NCBI RefSeq assembly: GCF_001613465.1
Contig: NZ_BDCK01000027.1
Coordinates: 1 to 64,000, forward strand
From: Nocardia niwae NBRC 108934 = DSM 45340
GTDB lineage: Bacteria; Actinomycetota; Actinomycetes; Mycobacteriales; Mycobacteriaceae
Direction of reading: 5' to 3'
DNA: 64,000 nucleotides
Within the stretch, counting starts at the first letter, position 1, and every line of letters begins with the position of its first letter. A program made the position numbers and the translations under genes. Positions 43,306 to 51,510 of this stretch are shown piece after piece. The notes beneath the pieces are model-generated. The model was not told where the DNA came from. It did no database searches and worked only from the letters and a program-made list of their open reading frames with translations.

Positions 43306-44679
43306 ATGACCGAGGATTCGAAGGATCGCCGAGAGCCGGGTCCGCCGGAGGCGGGCGCGTTCAGGCCAGGGGAGGCGCACACCCCGGGTTACGGCCCGCA
43401 GGGGGCCCAGCATCCCACCGCGCAGTTCCCGCCGCAGCACCCTCCGGCCGCACCGTTCCCGGGATATCCGGCGTCCTTCGCTCCCCCGAACGACGCCACG
43501 CAACCGCACGGCCCGGCCTTCGGCGCCCCGCCCGCACCGGCCCGGCGCCCCTTCCGCGCGGGCCTGGCCGCGGGCGCCGTCGCGCTCGCGCTGGTCAGCG
43601 GTGGCGTCGGCGGGGCGGTCGGCGCGCTGGTCGCACAGGGCGGTGACGGTCGAGCCCCGGTGACCAATGCCCTGGACGCGCCGAAGCCGAACGTGAGTAA
43701 CGCCGTGAACGCTCCCGCCGGCTCCACCCAGGCGGTCGCGCAGAAGGTGCTGCCCAGCGTGGTGATGATCAAAGTGGCCAGCAGCAAGGCCGAGGGCGAG
43801 GGCTCCGGTGTGGTGCTGTCCTCCGACGGCCTGATCCTGACCAACAATCACGTCGCGGCGGGCGGCGGGCCGAGCGCCAAGATGGAGGTCGTGTTCTCCG
43901 ACGGCAGCAGCGCGCCCGCGACGCTGGTCGGCGCCGATCCGGTCTCCGACCTGGCCGTCATCAAGGTCTCCGGAAAGAGCGGCTTGACCCCCATCGAGCT
44001 GGGCACCTCGGCGAACCTGCAGGTCGGCCAGCCGGTGGTCGCGATCGGCTCGCCGCTGGGACTGGCGGGCACGGTCACCACGGGCATCGTGTCGTCGCTG
44101 AATCGTCCGGTTGTGACCAGCGGTGACGGAAGCGAGGCCGGTGCCGCGGTCAGCCCGGTGATCGACGCGATCCAGACCGATGCCGCGATCAACCCGGGCA
44201 ACTCCGGTGGCGCGCTGGTCGACGGCAGCGGCAAGCTCATCGGGATCAACACGGCCATCGCGACGCTCGGGCCCACCGAGACCACCGGCGGCCAGACCGG
44301 GTCGATCGGGCTCGGGTTCGCGATTCCCGTCGACCAGGCGCGCCGGGTGGCCGACGAACTGATCAAGACCGGCAAGGCCACCTACGCGCAGGTCGGGATC
44401 ACGGTGTCGCGTCAGCAGGACCCGGCGCAGCAGGTTTCCGGCGCGAAGGTCCGCGACGTCACACCCGACGGTCCCGCCGCGCGCGCGGGCGTTCCGCCGG
44501 GAGCGGTGGTGACGAAGCTCGACGACCGCCCGATCGACTCCGGGAACGCGCTCGTCGCCGCGGTCCGTTCCCATCAACCAGGAGACAAGGTGAAAGTCAC
44601 CTACACCGATGATCAAGGCAACAACCTCAAGACCGTCGAGGTGACCCTCTCCGGCGCGCCCGCGGACGGCGGCCGATGA
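43306..44679 (+). CDS. pepD: HtrA-like serine protease PepD
   Basis: The 457-residue protein has a disordered proline-rich cytoplasmic N-terminus (1-85) and one transmembrane helix (about 88-112). An extracytoplasmic trypsin-like domain follows with the catalytic triad H (LTNNHVAAG), D (VSDLAVIKV) and S (NPGNSGGALV). A C-terminal PDZ domain (about 370-450) contains GAKVRDVTPDGPAARAG. It degrades or refolds damaged envelope proteins. In M. tuberculosis it modulates MprAB signalling. ATG 43306 follows CGAGGAG. Confidence 0.95.
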   Translation: MTEDSKDRREPGPPEAGAFRPGEAHTPGYGPQGAQHPTAQFPPQHPPAAPFPGYPASFAPPNDATQPHGPAFGAPPAPARRPFRAGLAAGAVALALVSGGVGGAVGALVAQGGDGRAPVTNALDAPKPNVSNAVNAPAGSTQAVAQKVLPSVVMIKVASSKAEGEGSGVVLSSDGLILTNNHVAAGGGPSAKMEVVFSDGSSAPATLVGADPVSDLAVIKVSGKSGLTPIELGTSANLQVGQPVVAIGSPLGLAGTVTTGIVSSLNRPVVTSGDGSEAGAAVSPVIDAIQTDAAINPGNSGGALVDGSGKLIGINTAIATLGPTETTGGQTGSIGLGFAIPVDQARRVADELIKTGKATYAQVGITVSRQQDPAQQVSGAKVRDVTPDGPAARAGVPPGAVVTKLDDRPIDSGNALVAAVRSHQPGDKVKVTYTDDQGNNLKTVEVTLSGAPADGGR

Positions 44680-44780
44680 TGCGCGCGGTGCCCGGCGGAC
44701 GCGGCCCGGTGATCGATGTCGACGCCGACGTTCTCGGCGCGGCCGCAGAGTTGCTGGACGCAGGCGCTACGGTGAGCAGC

Positions 44781-45275
44781 ATGGAAATCGATGCTCCTGT
44801 GGCGGGGCGCGCTCTGGTGGTTGTCGTCGACGATCGAACGGCGCATGGAGGTATTGACTCGCTCGGTCCGCTGGTCACCGAGCTGCTTACCGAGGCGGGT
44901 TTCCTCGTGGACGCGTCCGTGTCGGTCCAGGCCGACGAGGTGGAGATCCGCAACGCGCTCAACACGGCGGTGATCGGCGGTGTCGATCTGGTGATCTCCG
45001 TCGGCGGCACGGGTATGTCCCCACGCGACGTCACGCCGGAAGCCACCTCGCAGGTGCTCGACCGCGAGTTGCCGGGCATCAGCGAGGCCCTTCGTTCCTC
45101 CGGCCGGGTGGCGGGCTCACTGGACGCGGGACTGTCCCGCGGTGTGGCAGGCGTGTCCGGCAGCACCCTGGTGGTCAACCTGCCCGGCACCCGTTCCGCC
45201 ATCCGGGACGGCATGGCGACGCTCGGCCCGCTCGCCAGCCGAGTGATCGGTGAACTCTCCGGATTGGTCGAATAA
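44781..45275 (+). CDS. moaB2: MoaB/Mog-type molybdopterin biosynthesis protein (MoaB2-like)
   Basis: The 164-residue MogA/MoaB-fold protein has ALVVVVDDRTAHGGIDSLGP, NALNTAVIGGVDLVISVGGTGMSPRDVTPEA and STLVVNLPGTRSAIRDGM, the molybdopterin-binding GGTG and PGxP-like loop. It adenylylates molybdopterin, or in mycobacteria MoaB2 has been linked to sigma factor SigE. ATG 44781 after GGTGAGC fits the M. tuberculosis length. An alternative ATG 44676 overlapping pepD would add 35 unconserved residues. Confidence 0.92.
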   Translation: MEIDAPVAGRALVVVVDDRTAHGGIDSLGPLVTELLTEAGFLVDASVSVQADEVEIRNALNTAVIGGVDLVISVGGTGMSPRDVTPEATSQVLDRELPGISEALRSSGRVAGSLDAGLSRGVAGVSGSTLVVNLPGTRSAIRDGMATLGPLASRVIGELSGLVE

Positions 45276-45460
45276 TCACCCCGCCCACCCCCGCTGAGAA
45301 CCCTCGCCCGGCCGAGCGCCGGGCGAGGGATGCCGCGCGCTTGGCGAAGATCTTCGGCGACACGCTGCCCGACACAACCGCCGACGAGCGCGACGATCGC
45401 GACGACGCCCGGTCCGCGGACGACTGGTTGCGCGGGCAGGTCCCCCCGCATCACGGCTAG
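45275..45460 (+). CDS. small conserved-looking protein without a standard start codon
   Basis: The frame from 45275 encodes 61 residues: PAENPRPAERRARDAARLAK, IFGDTLPDTTADERDD, then DDWLRGQVPPHHG and TAG. Third positions are about 90% G/C, and the DxWLRxQVPPHHG end recalls small hypothetical proteins of actinobacteria, so it appears to be coding. In frame there is no ATG, GTG or TTG before a TTG in the middle. The first codon overlapping the moaB2 stop (TAATC) is ATC, where an ATG would give the usual TAATG overlap. It may use ATC, or be start-damaged. Function unknown. Confidence 0.55.
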   Translation: MTPPTPAENPRPAERRARDAARLAKIFGDTLPDTTADERDDRDDARSADDWLRGQVPPHHG

Positions 45461-45469
45461 ACCGTTATC

Positions 45470-45486
45470 TACGTAGTAGCTACGTA
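45470..45486. promoter_or_regulatory. 7-bp inverted repeat upstream of the porin cluster
   Basis: TACGTAG-TAG-CTACGTA is a perfect inverted repeat with a 3-base spacer at the start of the 508-base region 45461-45968. It could be a repressor operator; there is no T-run to suggest termination. The region holds no gene. Confidence 0.4.
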
Positions 45487-45675
45487 ATCATTCTCACAGC
45501 GTTCGAGATCCACCCGTGATCAATTCCGCGCGGAAGTAATTCGGGCGCCTTCGCTACGGCCCTGTCTCGTACCCGATCCCTGGCGCTCCTGTGCCGCCAG
45601 CTCGGCCGATCCCCTTTCGGCGGCTGTAGCGATCCGGTATTTATGCACGTCACGCCATATTCAGATGTTCGCAAC

Positions 45676-45691
45676 TGTGACATAGCTCACC
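45676..45691. promoter_or_regulatory. CRP/GlxR-type binding site upstream of the porin cluster
   Basis: TGTGACATAGCTCACC matches TGTGAnnTAnnTCACA except at the last base. It is 278 bases upstream of the first porin gene, followed at 45727 by a TATAAA that could act as a -10 element. Porin regulation by a cAMP-CRP-type factor is a reasonable inference. Confidence 0.65.
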
Positions 45692-45968
45692 TTGAACTTT
45701 ACGAAACGTTACGTTGCGGGCGTCGTTATAAACCGTTTAATCTCCCCATCGAGCCACTCGCAATCGGGCCCGCAGTCGCGGGCACCGGCCCGCTCCAAAC
45801 CGAAACGGCGGAACTCGGCTCGGTTCCGTCGCCAGCTGGTTCGTTGCGCCGAAATAACGGCCGGTTACACGTCGGCAACAAATAGGCGACACACTGAGCT
45901 GGGCCTGAGAGGACCACTGTCCAGCCTCGATGGTCGAGGTTGACTGTTTGAACCTGATGAGGGGAAGT

Positions 45969-46643
45969 ATGAGCGAGAACCGCACCAATGGTCTGCGCCG
46001 CGGTGCCCGCGTCGCGGGCGTCGGCGCTGCCGCGGCTGTTGCCATGGGCCTGCTTTCGACCGGTGCCGCCAATGCCGATACCTTCGTGCCGTTGCCGGAC
46101 GGCCAGAAGGTGGGAGCCGGCGTGACGATCACCCGGAACGGAGAGCGGGCCCTGATCTCGCCGTCGCTGGCTGCCAACGGCGCCGGTCGCGTGGTCTGGG
46201 TATCGGGCAACGCGGTCGCCGATGTCACCGTGACGCCGGAAGGTGAGATCGGCCCCAACAACGGTCCGTCCGGGAATCCCGGAACCAACAATTCCTCGAC
46301 GCACGGTGCGTCGCAGCTGAGCACCGGCTACATCGTCGGCTGCCAGATCAGCATCGCCGACGACGCGATCTCCGCGGGTGTGTCGGGCAGCGTGAACCTC
46401 AGCGGCGCGAGCGCGGGCGGTTCGATCGGTGTCAACCTCGGTCCCGGCGAAGTGAAGTTCGTTCAGATCGATTACAAGGACATCCTCAAGCCGGGTGTGT
46501 ACTCCGTCGAGTACCAGGATGCCGAGATTCAGATCCAGGGCTGCGCGGGTTACGCGCAGGCGCGTTCGTACACGGTCGTCGAGATCATCGGCGATCACTA
46601 CTCGAAGACCACCCTCTACGGGATGCCGTTCAGCATCGGCTGA
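45969..46643 (+). CDS. MspA family porin, type A copy 1 (NfpA/NfpB-like)
   Basis: The 224-residue exported porin has signal peptide residues 1-39 (VAGVGAAAAVAMGLLSTGAANA, cleavage after ANA-like ASA). The mature start DTFVPLPDGQKV, central AANGAGRVVWVSGNAVADV and final AQARSYTVVEIIGDHYSKTTLYGMPFSIG are all MspA-family features. Two cysteines (VGCQ, QGCAGY) are kept. In Nocardia farcinica, NfpA and NfpB form a hetero-oligomeric outer-membrane channel, so this protein probably assembles with the type B protein 65 bases downstream. ATG 45969 follows GAGGGGAAG. Confidence 0.94.
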   Translation: MSENRTNGLRRGARVAGVGAAAAVAMGLLSTGAANADTFVPLPDGQKVGAGVTITRNGERALISPSLAANGAGRVVWVSGNAVADVTVTPEGEIGPNNGPSGNPGTNNSSTHGASQLSTGYIVGCQISIADDAISAGVSGSVNLSGASAGGSIGVNLGPGEVKFVQIDYKDILKPGVYSVEYQDAEIQIQGCAGYAQARSYTVVEIIGDHYSKTTLYGMPFSIG

Positions 46644-46708
46644 CGTCTGTCGAATCCAACGAACCATCTTCCCGCTGAAGCGGACTCAACCCTCGAGGGA
46701 TATCAACC

Positions 46709-47380
46709 ATGATCAACCGTAAGAACCTGGCGCGGATGGCCGGCCTCGGCGCCGCTGCCACCATCGCCATGGGCCTGTTCTCGACCGGTGCGGCCAATGC
46801 CGACACGTTCGTTCCGCTGCCGGGCGGCGAGCTCACCAAGACGCTGTCGGACGGCACCGTCGTGACCATCCGTCTGGTCGGCGAGTCGGCGAACATCAGC
46901 CCGTCGATGGGCGCGACGCCGCTGCACCGCAACGCGTGGGTCTCCGGTAGCGCGCAGGTCGAACTCTCCGGCGCGGCGGGCGGCAAGATCTTCCCGGGCT
47001 ACACCGTCGGTTGCCAGGTCAACATCGCCGGTGGCGGTGCCACGGGCGGCGTGGACGGCAATGTGGACTGGAGCGACGGCCAGAACGTCACCGGTGGTGT
47101 GGGAGCCAACTCCGGCGGCAACTTGTCTCTGGGACCGGGCCAGGCGAAGTCGTTCTATGTGCTGGATTTGGAGCAGGCCGACGATTACGGCAATGAATCG
47201 CACAAGACCCGCAACGCGTTCAAGGGCACGAGCGGTTCGGTGACGTGGTCGGACGAGACCATCGGCCTGAACGGCTGCGCGGGCTACGCCCAGGCGCGCG
47301 CTTTCATCAGTGTGGAAGTCGAAACCGACAATGTCATCACCTGGGTGACGTTGTGGGGACAGCCTTTCAGCCTCGGCTGA
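46709..47380 (+). CDS. MspA family porin, type B copy 1 (NfpA/NfpB-like)
   Basis: The 223-residue partner has a signal peptide to about residue 31 (AATIAMGLFSTGAANA) and a mature start DTFVPLPGGELTKTLSDGT. It continues RLVGESANISPSMGATPLHRNAWVSG, VGCQVNIAGGGATGG and the end WVTLWGQPFSLG. It differs from type A throughout, so the two are ancient paralogues. It is followed by a strong hairpin, closing cassette 1. ATG 46709 is fixed by the signal peptide. Confidence 0.94.
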   Translation: MINRKNLARMAGLGAAATIAMGLFSTGAANADTFVPLPGGELTKTLSDGTVVTIRLVGESANISPSMGATPLHRNAWVSGSAQVELSGAAGGKIFPGYTVGCQVNIAGGGATGGVDGNVDWSDGQNVTGGVGANSGGNLSLGPGQAKSFYVLDLEQADDYGNESHKTRNAFKGTSGSVTWSDETIGLNGCAGYAQARAFISVEVETDNVITWVTLWGQPFSLG

Positions 47381-47414
47381 GTGAACTGCGGGTGAAAAAC
47401 CCGTAGCTGCGGAT

Positions 47415-47449
47415 GAAATGGACCCCTCGCATCGCGGTGGGTCCATTTC
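47415..47449 (+). terminator. hairpin after porin cassette 1
   Basis: GAAATGGACCC (47415-47425) pairs perfectly with GGGTCCATTTC (47439-47449), 11 bp. It ends the first A-B porin transcript, 35 bases after the stop. The remaining gap to 47705 carries a GCGATC/GATCGC inverted repeat (47481-47499) and presumably the promoter of cassette 2. Confidence 0.85.
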
Positions 47450-47705
47450 GTCATGAATTCCACTGCCGCACAAGCGGTATGCGATCTTAATCGGATCGCT
47501 TACTTTCCGAGACGAATTGCCCTAATTTCCGGAAAAGTCTGGTTGATACCGAATAGCATTGTTTCGTCCGAGATCGCTCGATGACGCGATGGTCGGCGGA
47601 TCACTTGATGGACAGCACATTCCATCACGCGCCCCGCCGGCTTTGGAGGGACACGTCCCGCCTCGACACCCTGGGGCGGGCGGATGCAACCTGATGAGGA
47701 AAAAC

Positions 47706-48380
47706 ATGAGCAAGTACCGCATCAACGGTCTGTCTCGGGGCGTCCGCGTCGCGGGCGCCGCCGCTGTGGCGGCCGTAGCCACCGGTCTGCTGTCGACCGG
47801 TGCAGCCAATGCCGATGTCTTCGTGCCGTTGCCGGACGGTCACAAGGCAGGCCCCGGCGTGAACATCGCCCGTACCGGTGAGCGCGCCCTGATCTCCCCG
47901 TCCCTCGCAGCGAACGGTGCCGGCCGTGTCGTGTGGGTATCGGGGAACGCCATCGCCGATGTCGCCGTGACGCCGGAAGGTGAGATCGGCCCCAACAACG
48001 GTCCGACCGGAAACCCTGGAACCAACAATTCCTCGACGCACGGTGCGTCGCAATTGAGTACCGGTTACATCGTCGGCTGCCAAGTCAGCATCGCCGACGA
48101 TGCCATTTCCGCGGGCGTGTCGGGCAGCGTGAACCTCAGCGGCGCGAGCGCGGGTGGTTCGATCGGTGTCAACCTCGGCCCCGGCGAGGTCAAGTTCGTT
48201 CAGATCGATTACAAGGACATTCTGAAGCCGGGTGTGTACTCGGTGGAGTATCAGGATGCCGAGATTCAGATCCAAGGGTGTGCGGGTTACGCGCAGGCGC
48301 GTTCGTACACGGTCGTCGAGATCATCGGCGATCACTACTCGAAGACCACCCTCTACGGCATGCCGTTCAGCATCGGCTGA
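47706..48380 (+). CDS. MspA family porin, type A copy 2 (NfpA/NfpB-like)
   Basis: The 224-residue near-duplicate of the gene at 45969 has an identical C-terminal half (from GEIGPNNGP on, only two or three changes), while the signal peptide and residues 40-90 differ more. Mature start DVFVPLPDGHKAGPGV. ATG 47706 follows GATGAGG. It begins 1737 bases after copy 1, and its B partner 1738 bases after the B copy, so the whole cassette was duplicated. Confidence 0.94.
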   Translation: MSKYRINGLSRGVRVAGAAAVAAVATGLLSTGAANADVFVPLPDGHKAGPGVNIARTGERALISPSLAANGAGRVVWVSGNAIADVAVTPEGEIGPNNGPTGNPGTNNSSTHGASQLSTGYIVGCQVSIADDAISAGVSGSVNLSGASAGGSIGVNLGPGEVKFVQIDYKDILKPGVYSVEYQDAEIQIQGCAGYAQARSYTVVEIIGDHYSKTTLYGMPFSIG

Positions 48381-48446
48381 CTCGGGCCGGATCTGTCAAA
48401 TCTCTTTTCGCCGAGGCGAACTCGATTCTTTAGGGGAATTACCATC

Positions 48447-49118
48447 ATGTTCGATCGTAAGAAACTGGCGCGCGCGGCCGGGCTGTGCGCGTCCGCGACC
48501 ATCGCCATGGGCTTGTTCTCGACCGGTGCGGCGAATGCCGATACGTTCGTTCCGCTGCCGGGCGGGGAGCTCACCAAGACGCTGTCGGACGGCACTGTTG
48601 TGACTATTCGTCTGGTCGGCGAGTCGGCGACGATCAGTCCGTCCATGGGTGCGACGCCCTTGCATCGCAACGCGTGGGTGTCCGGCAGTGCGCAAGTGGA
48701 ACTGTCGGGCACGGCCGGGGGGAAGATCTTCCCGGGTTACACCGTGGGTTGCCAGGTGAACATCGCCGGTGGTGGTGCTACCGGTGGTGTGGACGGCAAT
48801 GTGGACTGGAGTGACGGCCAGAACGTCACCGGTGGTGTGGGCGCCAACTCCGGCGGCAACCTTTCGCTCGGTCCCGGGCAGGCGAAGTCGTTCTATGTGC
48901 TGGATCTGGAGCAGGCCGACGATTTCGGTAATGAAACGCATAAGACCCGCAACGCGTTCAAGGGCACGAGCGGTTCGGTGACGTGGTCGGACGAGACCAT
49001 CGGCCTGAACGGCTGCGGGGGTTACGCCCAGGCGCGCGCTTTCATCAGTGTCGAGGTCGAGACCGATAACGTGATCACCTGGGTGACGCTGTGGGGATCG
49101 CCGTTCAGCCTCGGCTGA
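48447..49118 (+). CDS. MspA family porin, type B copy 2 (NfpA/NfpB-like)
   Basis: The 223-residue near-duplicate of the gene at 46709 has only a handful of residue changes (for example FDRKKLARAAGLCASATIAM in the signal peptide, ATISPS for ANISPS, GSPFSLG at the end). Many more silent differences suggest the duplication is not recent or that selection preserved protein sequence. It ends cassette 2. Confidence 0.94.
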   Translation: MFDRKKLARAAGLCASATIAMGLFSTGAANADTFVPLPGGELTKTLSDGTVVTIRLVGESATISPSMGATPLHRNAWVSGSAQVELSGTAGGKIFPGYTVGCQVNIAGGGATGGVDGNVDWSDGQNVTGGVGANSGGNLSLGPGQAKSFYVLDLEQADDFGNETHKTRNAFKGTSGSVTWSDETIGLNGCGGYAQARAFISVEVETDNVITWVTLWGSPFSLG

Positions 49119-49143
49119 GCCGGACAACCACTCGCACAACGCG

Positions 49144-49170
49144 AACGGGCCCGTCGATGCCGGGCCCGTT
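49144..49170. terminator. hairpin between porin cassette 2 and mscL
   Basis: AACGGGCCCG (49144-49153) and CGGGCCCGTT (49161-49170) pair perfectly with a 7-base loop. The genes converge here (49118 and 49190), so it can stop both. Confidence 0.85.
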
Positions 49171-49189
49171 TCGCATGTGCGGAATGGGC

Positions 49190-49594
49190 TCAGAATTCGT
49201 GCCGCCCGCCCGCGCTGGTCTGGCCCTCGGCGAGCAGGTCCCGGATCTGGATCAGCACCTCCGAATCGGTGAGTGTGGTTTTGTCTGGGCGGAAACGCTT
49301 CTTCAGCCGTGTGGCCGGCAGCACGACCACGAAGAACAGGACAGCGGCGATGATCAGGAAATTGATCGCGGCCGTGATGATGGGACCGACCTGGACGAAC
49401 GTCGCCGGCTTGTCGGCGACCAAGCGGAAACCAAGGCCGATATCGCCGGGGCCGCCGAAGACGGCGAGAAGCGGATTGATGATGCCGTCGGTGAACGCGG
49501 TGACGATCGCGACGAACGCCGTACCGATGACCACGGCGACCGCCAGGTCGATCACGTTCCCGCGAAACAGAAAATCTCTGAATTCTTTGAGCAT
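49190..49594 (-). CDS. mscL: large-conductance mechanosensitive channel MscL
   Basis: The 134-residue protein forms the osmotic emergency channel. The N-terminal MLKEFRDFLFRGNVIDLAVAVVIGTAF is the TM1 gate, followed by the loop and TM2 (FLIIAAVLFFVVVLPATRL). The C-terminal helix contains SEVLIQIRDLL. It follows moaB2 in M. tuberculosis (Rv0985c), so the porin cassettes are inserted into an otherwise conserved junction. Confidence 0.97.
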   Translation of the reverse strand: MLKEFRDFLFRGNVIDLAVAVVIGTAFVAIVTAFTDGIINPLLAVFGGPGDIGLGFRLVADKPATFVQVGPIITAAINFLIIAAVLFFVVVLPATRLKKRFRPDKTTLTDSEVLIQIRDLLAEGQTSAGGRHEF

Positions 49595-49711
49595 GGCCGT
49601 GTCTCCTCTTTTCCGTGGAGCTGAGCAGTCAGGCTCGGCGGTATCCGCGCGCCGGTAGACCCCGATGCTAATGAGCCGTCGCCCGATATTCGGCGAAGCC
49701 TGATCGGCGGG

Positions 49712-50377
49712 TCAGTGGAAGACGACCGTGAGCGCGGTGCGCAGAGAAGCCCCGGCCACGGCGGCGGCGTACTCGGCGTCCATCGCGACCAAGACCACGC
49801 GTTCCGCGGGTTGCCGCCCTTCCCCGGCACGGGACACCAGGATGACGGCGGCGTCGGCGGCCAGGGTGCGGGCAGGCCGGGTACCGGCTCCGTTCGCGTC
49901 CTCCGCGCCGATCACGTCGACGCGATCGCCCGCGCGCAGGATATCGGCGACCGCCGTGTCGGCGAGACGGATGGGCACGATGCGCGCCTCGCGCGCACCG
50001 GTCGCCGCGGCCGCCAGGCGGGGACCGACCACGCGCAGATCGGTGAAGACCTCGCCCTGCCGCATGGCGCCGGTCAGCGTCGCGCCGACGAGTTCGGCGG
50101 GATCGGCGACCGCGCCCGCGGGCAGCGTGCCCGCTGCGCGGGGTGCGGAGCGGAGATCACCCGCCTCGAGCAGGCGTCCCGGCGCCAGATCCCGACCGGC
50201 CACGAGGACGGTCGTGCGTTCGGTGTCCGGGTCGCCACGGAGGAAGAGGAACGCCGCGAGTGCGGCGAGAGCGACGGCCAGCAGCCGCCGGGCGAGCACG
50301 GCGTCGGCCCAGTGCGGTCGTTGCCGGCCCAAAGGATTCCAACCGCCGCGGCCGAGGTCGGAGAGTGCGCGAGTCAT
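49712..50377 (-). CDS. SAF-domain protein, CpaB/RcpC-like
   Basis: The 221-residue protein has one N-terminal membrane anchor (VLARRLLAVALAALAAFLFL). A SAF domain follows (VLVAGRDLAPGRLLEAGDLRS, VGATLTGAMRQGEVFTDLRVV), then a C-terminal RIVPIRLADTAVADILRAGDRVDVIG typical of CpaB/RcpC, the Flp pilus assembly protein. No other pilus genes are seen in the window, so a role in pili or surface assembly is only family-based. Confidence 0.85.
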   Translation of the reverse strand: MTRALSDLGRGGWNPLGRQRPHWADAVLARRLLAVALAALAAFLFLRGDPDTERTTVLVAGRDLAPGRLLEAGDLRSAPRAAGTLPAGAVADPAELVGATLTGAMRQGEVFTDLRVVGPRLAAAATGAREARIVPIRLADTAVADILRAGDRVDVIGAEDANGAGTRPARTLAADAAVILVSRAGEGRQPAERVVLVAMDAEYAAAVAGASLRTALTVVFH

Positions 50378-50464
50378 GGCCGGATCCTATGGCCGGACGT
50401 GCACTCATCCGGCCCGGATCACGGGGGGCTGTGGATAGGTGATCGGCTGTGGAAAACCGTCGAA

Positions 50465-50770
50465 TCAGCCGGCCACGGCCGTGCTCGCGGCGGCGGTGGA
50501 GCCGCTCGACGAGCCGGAATCCGACGACGAACTCGAGCTGCTGTCCGGCTTGCTGCTCTCGGACTTGGCAGGCTCGCTGGCGGTGGTGGAACCGCCGCGG
50601 CTGTCGGTGCGGTAGAAGCCACTGCCCTTGAACACGATGCCGACCGAATTGAACAGCTTGCGCAGCTTCCCGGAGCACTCCGAGCACACGGTCAGCGCCT
50701 CGTCCGTGAAGGACTGAACGATGTCGAAGCGGTTGTCACACTGGGTGCACGCATACGAGTAAGTAGGCAC
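50465..50770 (-). CDS. ruc: FmdB-type zinc-ribbon protein, Ruc-like chaperone
   Basis: The 101-residue protein has two CxxC pairs in the FmdB zinc ribbon (MPTYSYACTQC at the start, CSECSGKLRKLF later), then GSGFYRTDSRGG and a disordered serine-rich tail. It matches M. tuberculosis Rv0991c (Ruc), a chaperone activated when oxidation releases zinc and forms disulphides. Position next to the 5-formyl-THF cyclo-ligase gene agrees with Rv0991c-Rv0992c. The cysteine pairs are intact, so the redox switch is plausible. Confidence 0.9.
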   Translation of the reverse strand: MPTYSYACTQCDNRFDIVQSFTDEALTVCSECSGKLRKLFNSVGIVFKGSGFYRTDSRGGSTTASEPAKSESSKPDSSSSSSSDSGSSSGSTAAASTAVAG

Positions 50771-50839
50771 AGGATCCTCCGCGGTGTTCGTCGATCTGGC
50801 ACTCTACAGCCGACAGTGCCAACACCGCCAATCGGTGTT

Positions 50840-51448
50840 TCATTCCCCAGGGTAAACGTCGCCCAACCGGCGCAGTCCGCCGCGCGGCGTGAGCGCCCAG
50901 CCCATGCGCAGGTCGTGCGGTTCCTCGGGGAGCCGGTCGACCAGCTCGTCGTCCCGGACCACTGCGATCAGGCGGGCGTCCGGCCGAGCGGCGGGCAATG
51001 TGCGGTCGTAGTAACCGGCGCCGCGGCCCAGCCGCACGCCGCGCAGGTCCACCGCGAGAGCAGGAACCAGGATCAGATCGGCCCGGGCGAGGGCTTCCGG
51101 CGGCAGCGGGGCTCCGGCAGGTTCCAGCAACCCGTAGCGGGCTCGGCGCAGGGCGTCCGCACCGGTGTACTCGGCCCAGCTCAGCGGCCCCGGCGGCCCG
51201 GTGACCGGCACCAGCACCCGGGCGCCACCGGCGCGCAGCGCGTCCAGCATCGCCATTGATCCCGGCTCCCCGGCCACCGGGACATACGCGCAGACCCACC
51301 CGCGAGCGCCCATCGCATCGACCGCCGTGGCCAGGGCGGACGCTTCTATTTCGCGCTCCGTGGCAGGCATCACAGCCCGACGGGCGAGCAGTTCGATGCG
51401 CCATGCATGTTTATCGCGCTCGCCGGGCATCTTCACAGTGATCACCAT
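50840..51448 (-). CDS. 5-formyltetrahydrofolate cyclo-ligase
   Basis: The 202-residue enzyme recycles 5-formyl-THF to 5,10-methenyl-THF using ATP. The core motif LILVPALAVDLRGVRLGRGAGYYDRTL is diagnostic, with R and Y residues for phosphate and folate binding. ATG 51448 follows GGTGAGCC, and the divergent galU starts 63 bases away. Corresponds to Rv0992c. Confidence 0.95.
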   Translation of the reverse strand: MVITVKMPGERDKHAWRIELLARRAVMPATEREIEASALATAVDAMGARGWVCAYVPVAGEPGSMAMLDALRAGGARVLVPVTGPPGPLSWAEYTGADALRRARYGLLEPAGAPLPPEALARADLILVPALAVDLRGVRLGRGAGYYDRTLPAARPDARLIAVVRDDELVDRLPEEPHDLRMGWALTPRGGLRRLGDVYPGE

Positions 51449-51510
51449 AGGCTCACCCCGGAACCGGGTCGGCGCGACGCCGACCCGGCGGCGTGATGGA
51501 TGGATAGGGT

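Noticed and set aside
45470..45486. possible rho-independent terminator after the 61-codon frame
   Set aside because: The stem is only 7 bp, A+T-rich and without a T-run; it is better listed as a possible operator.
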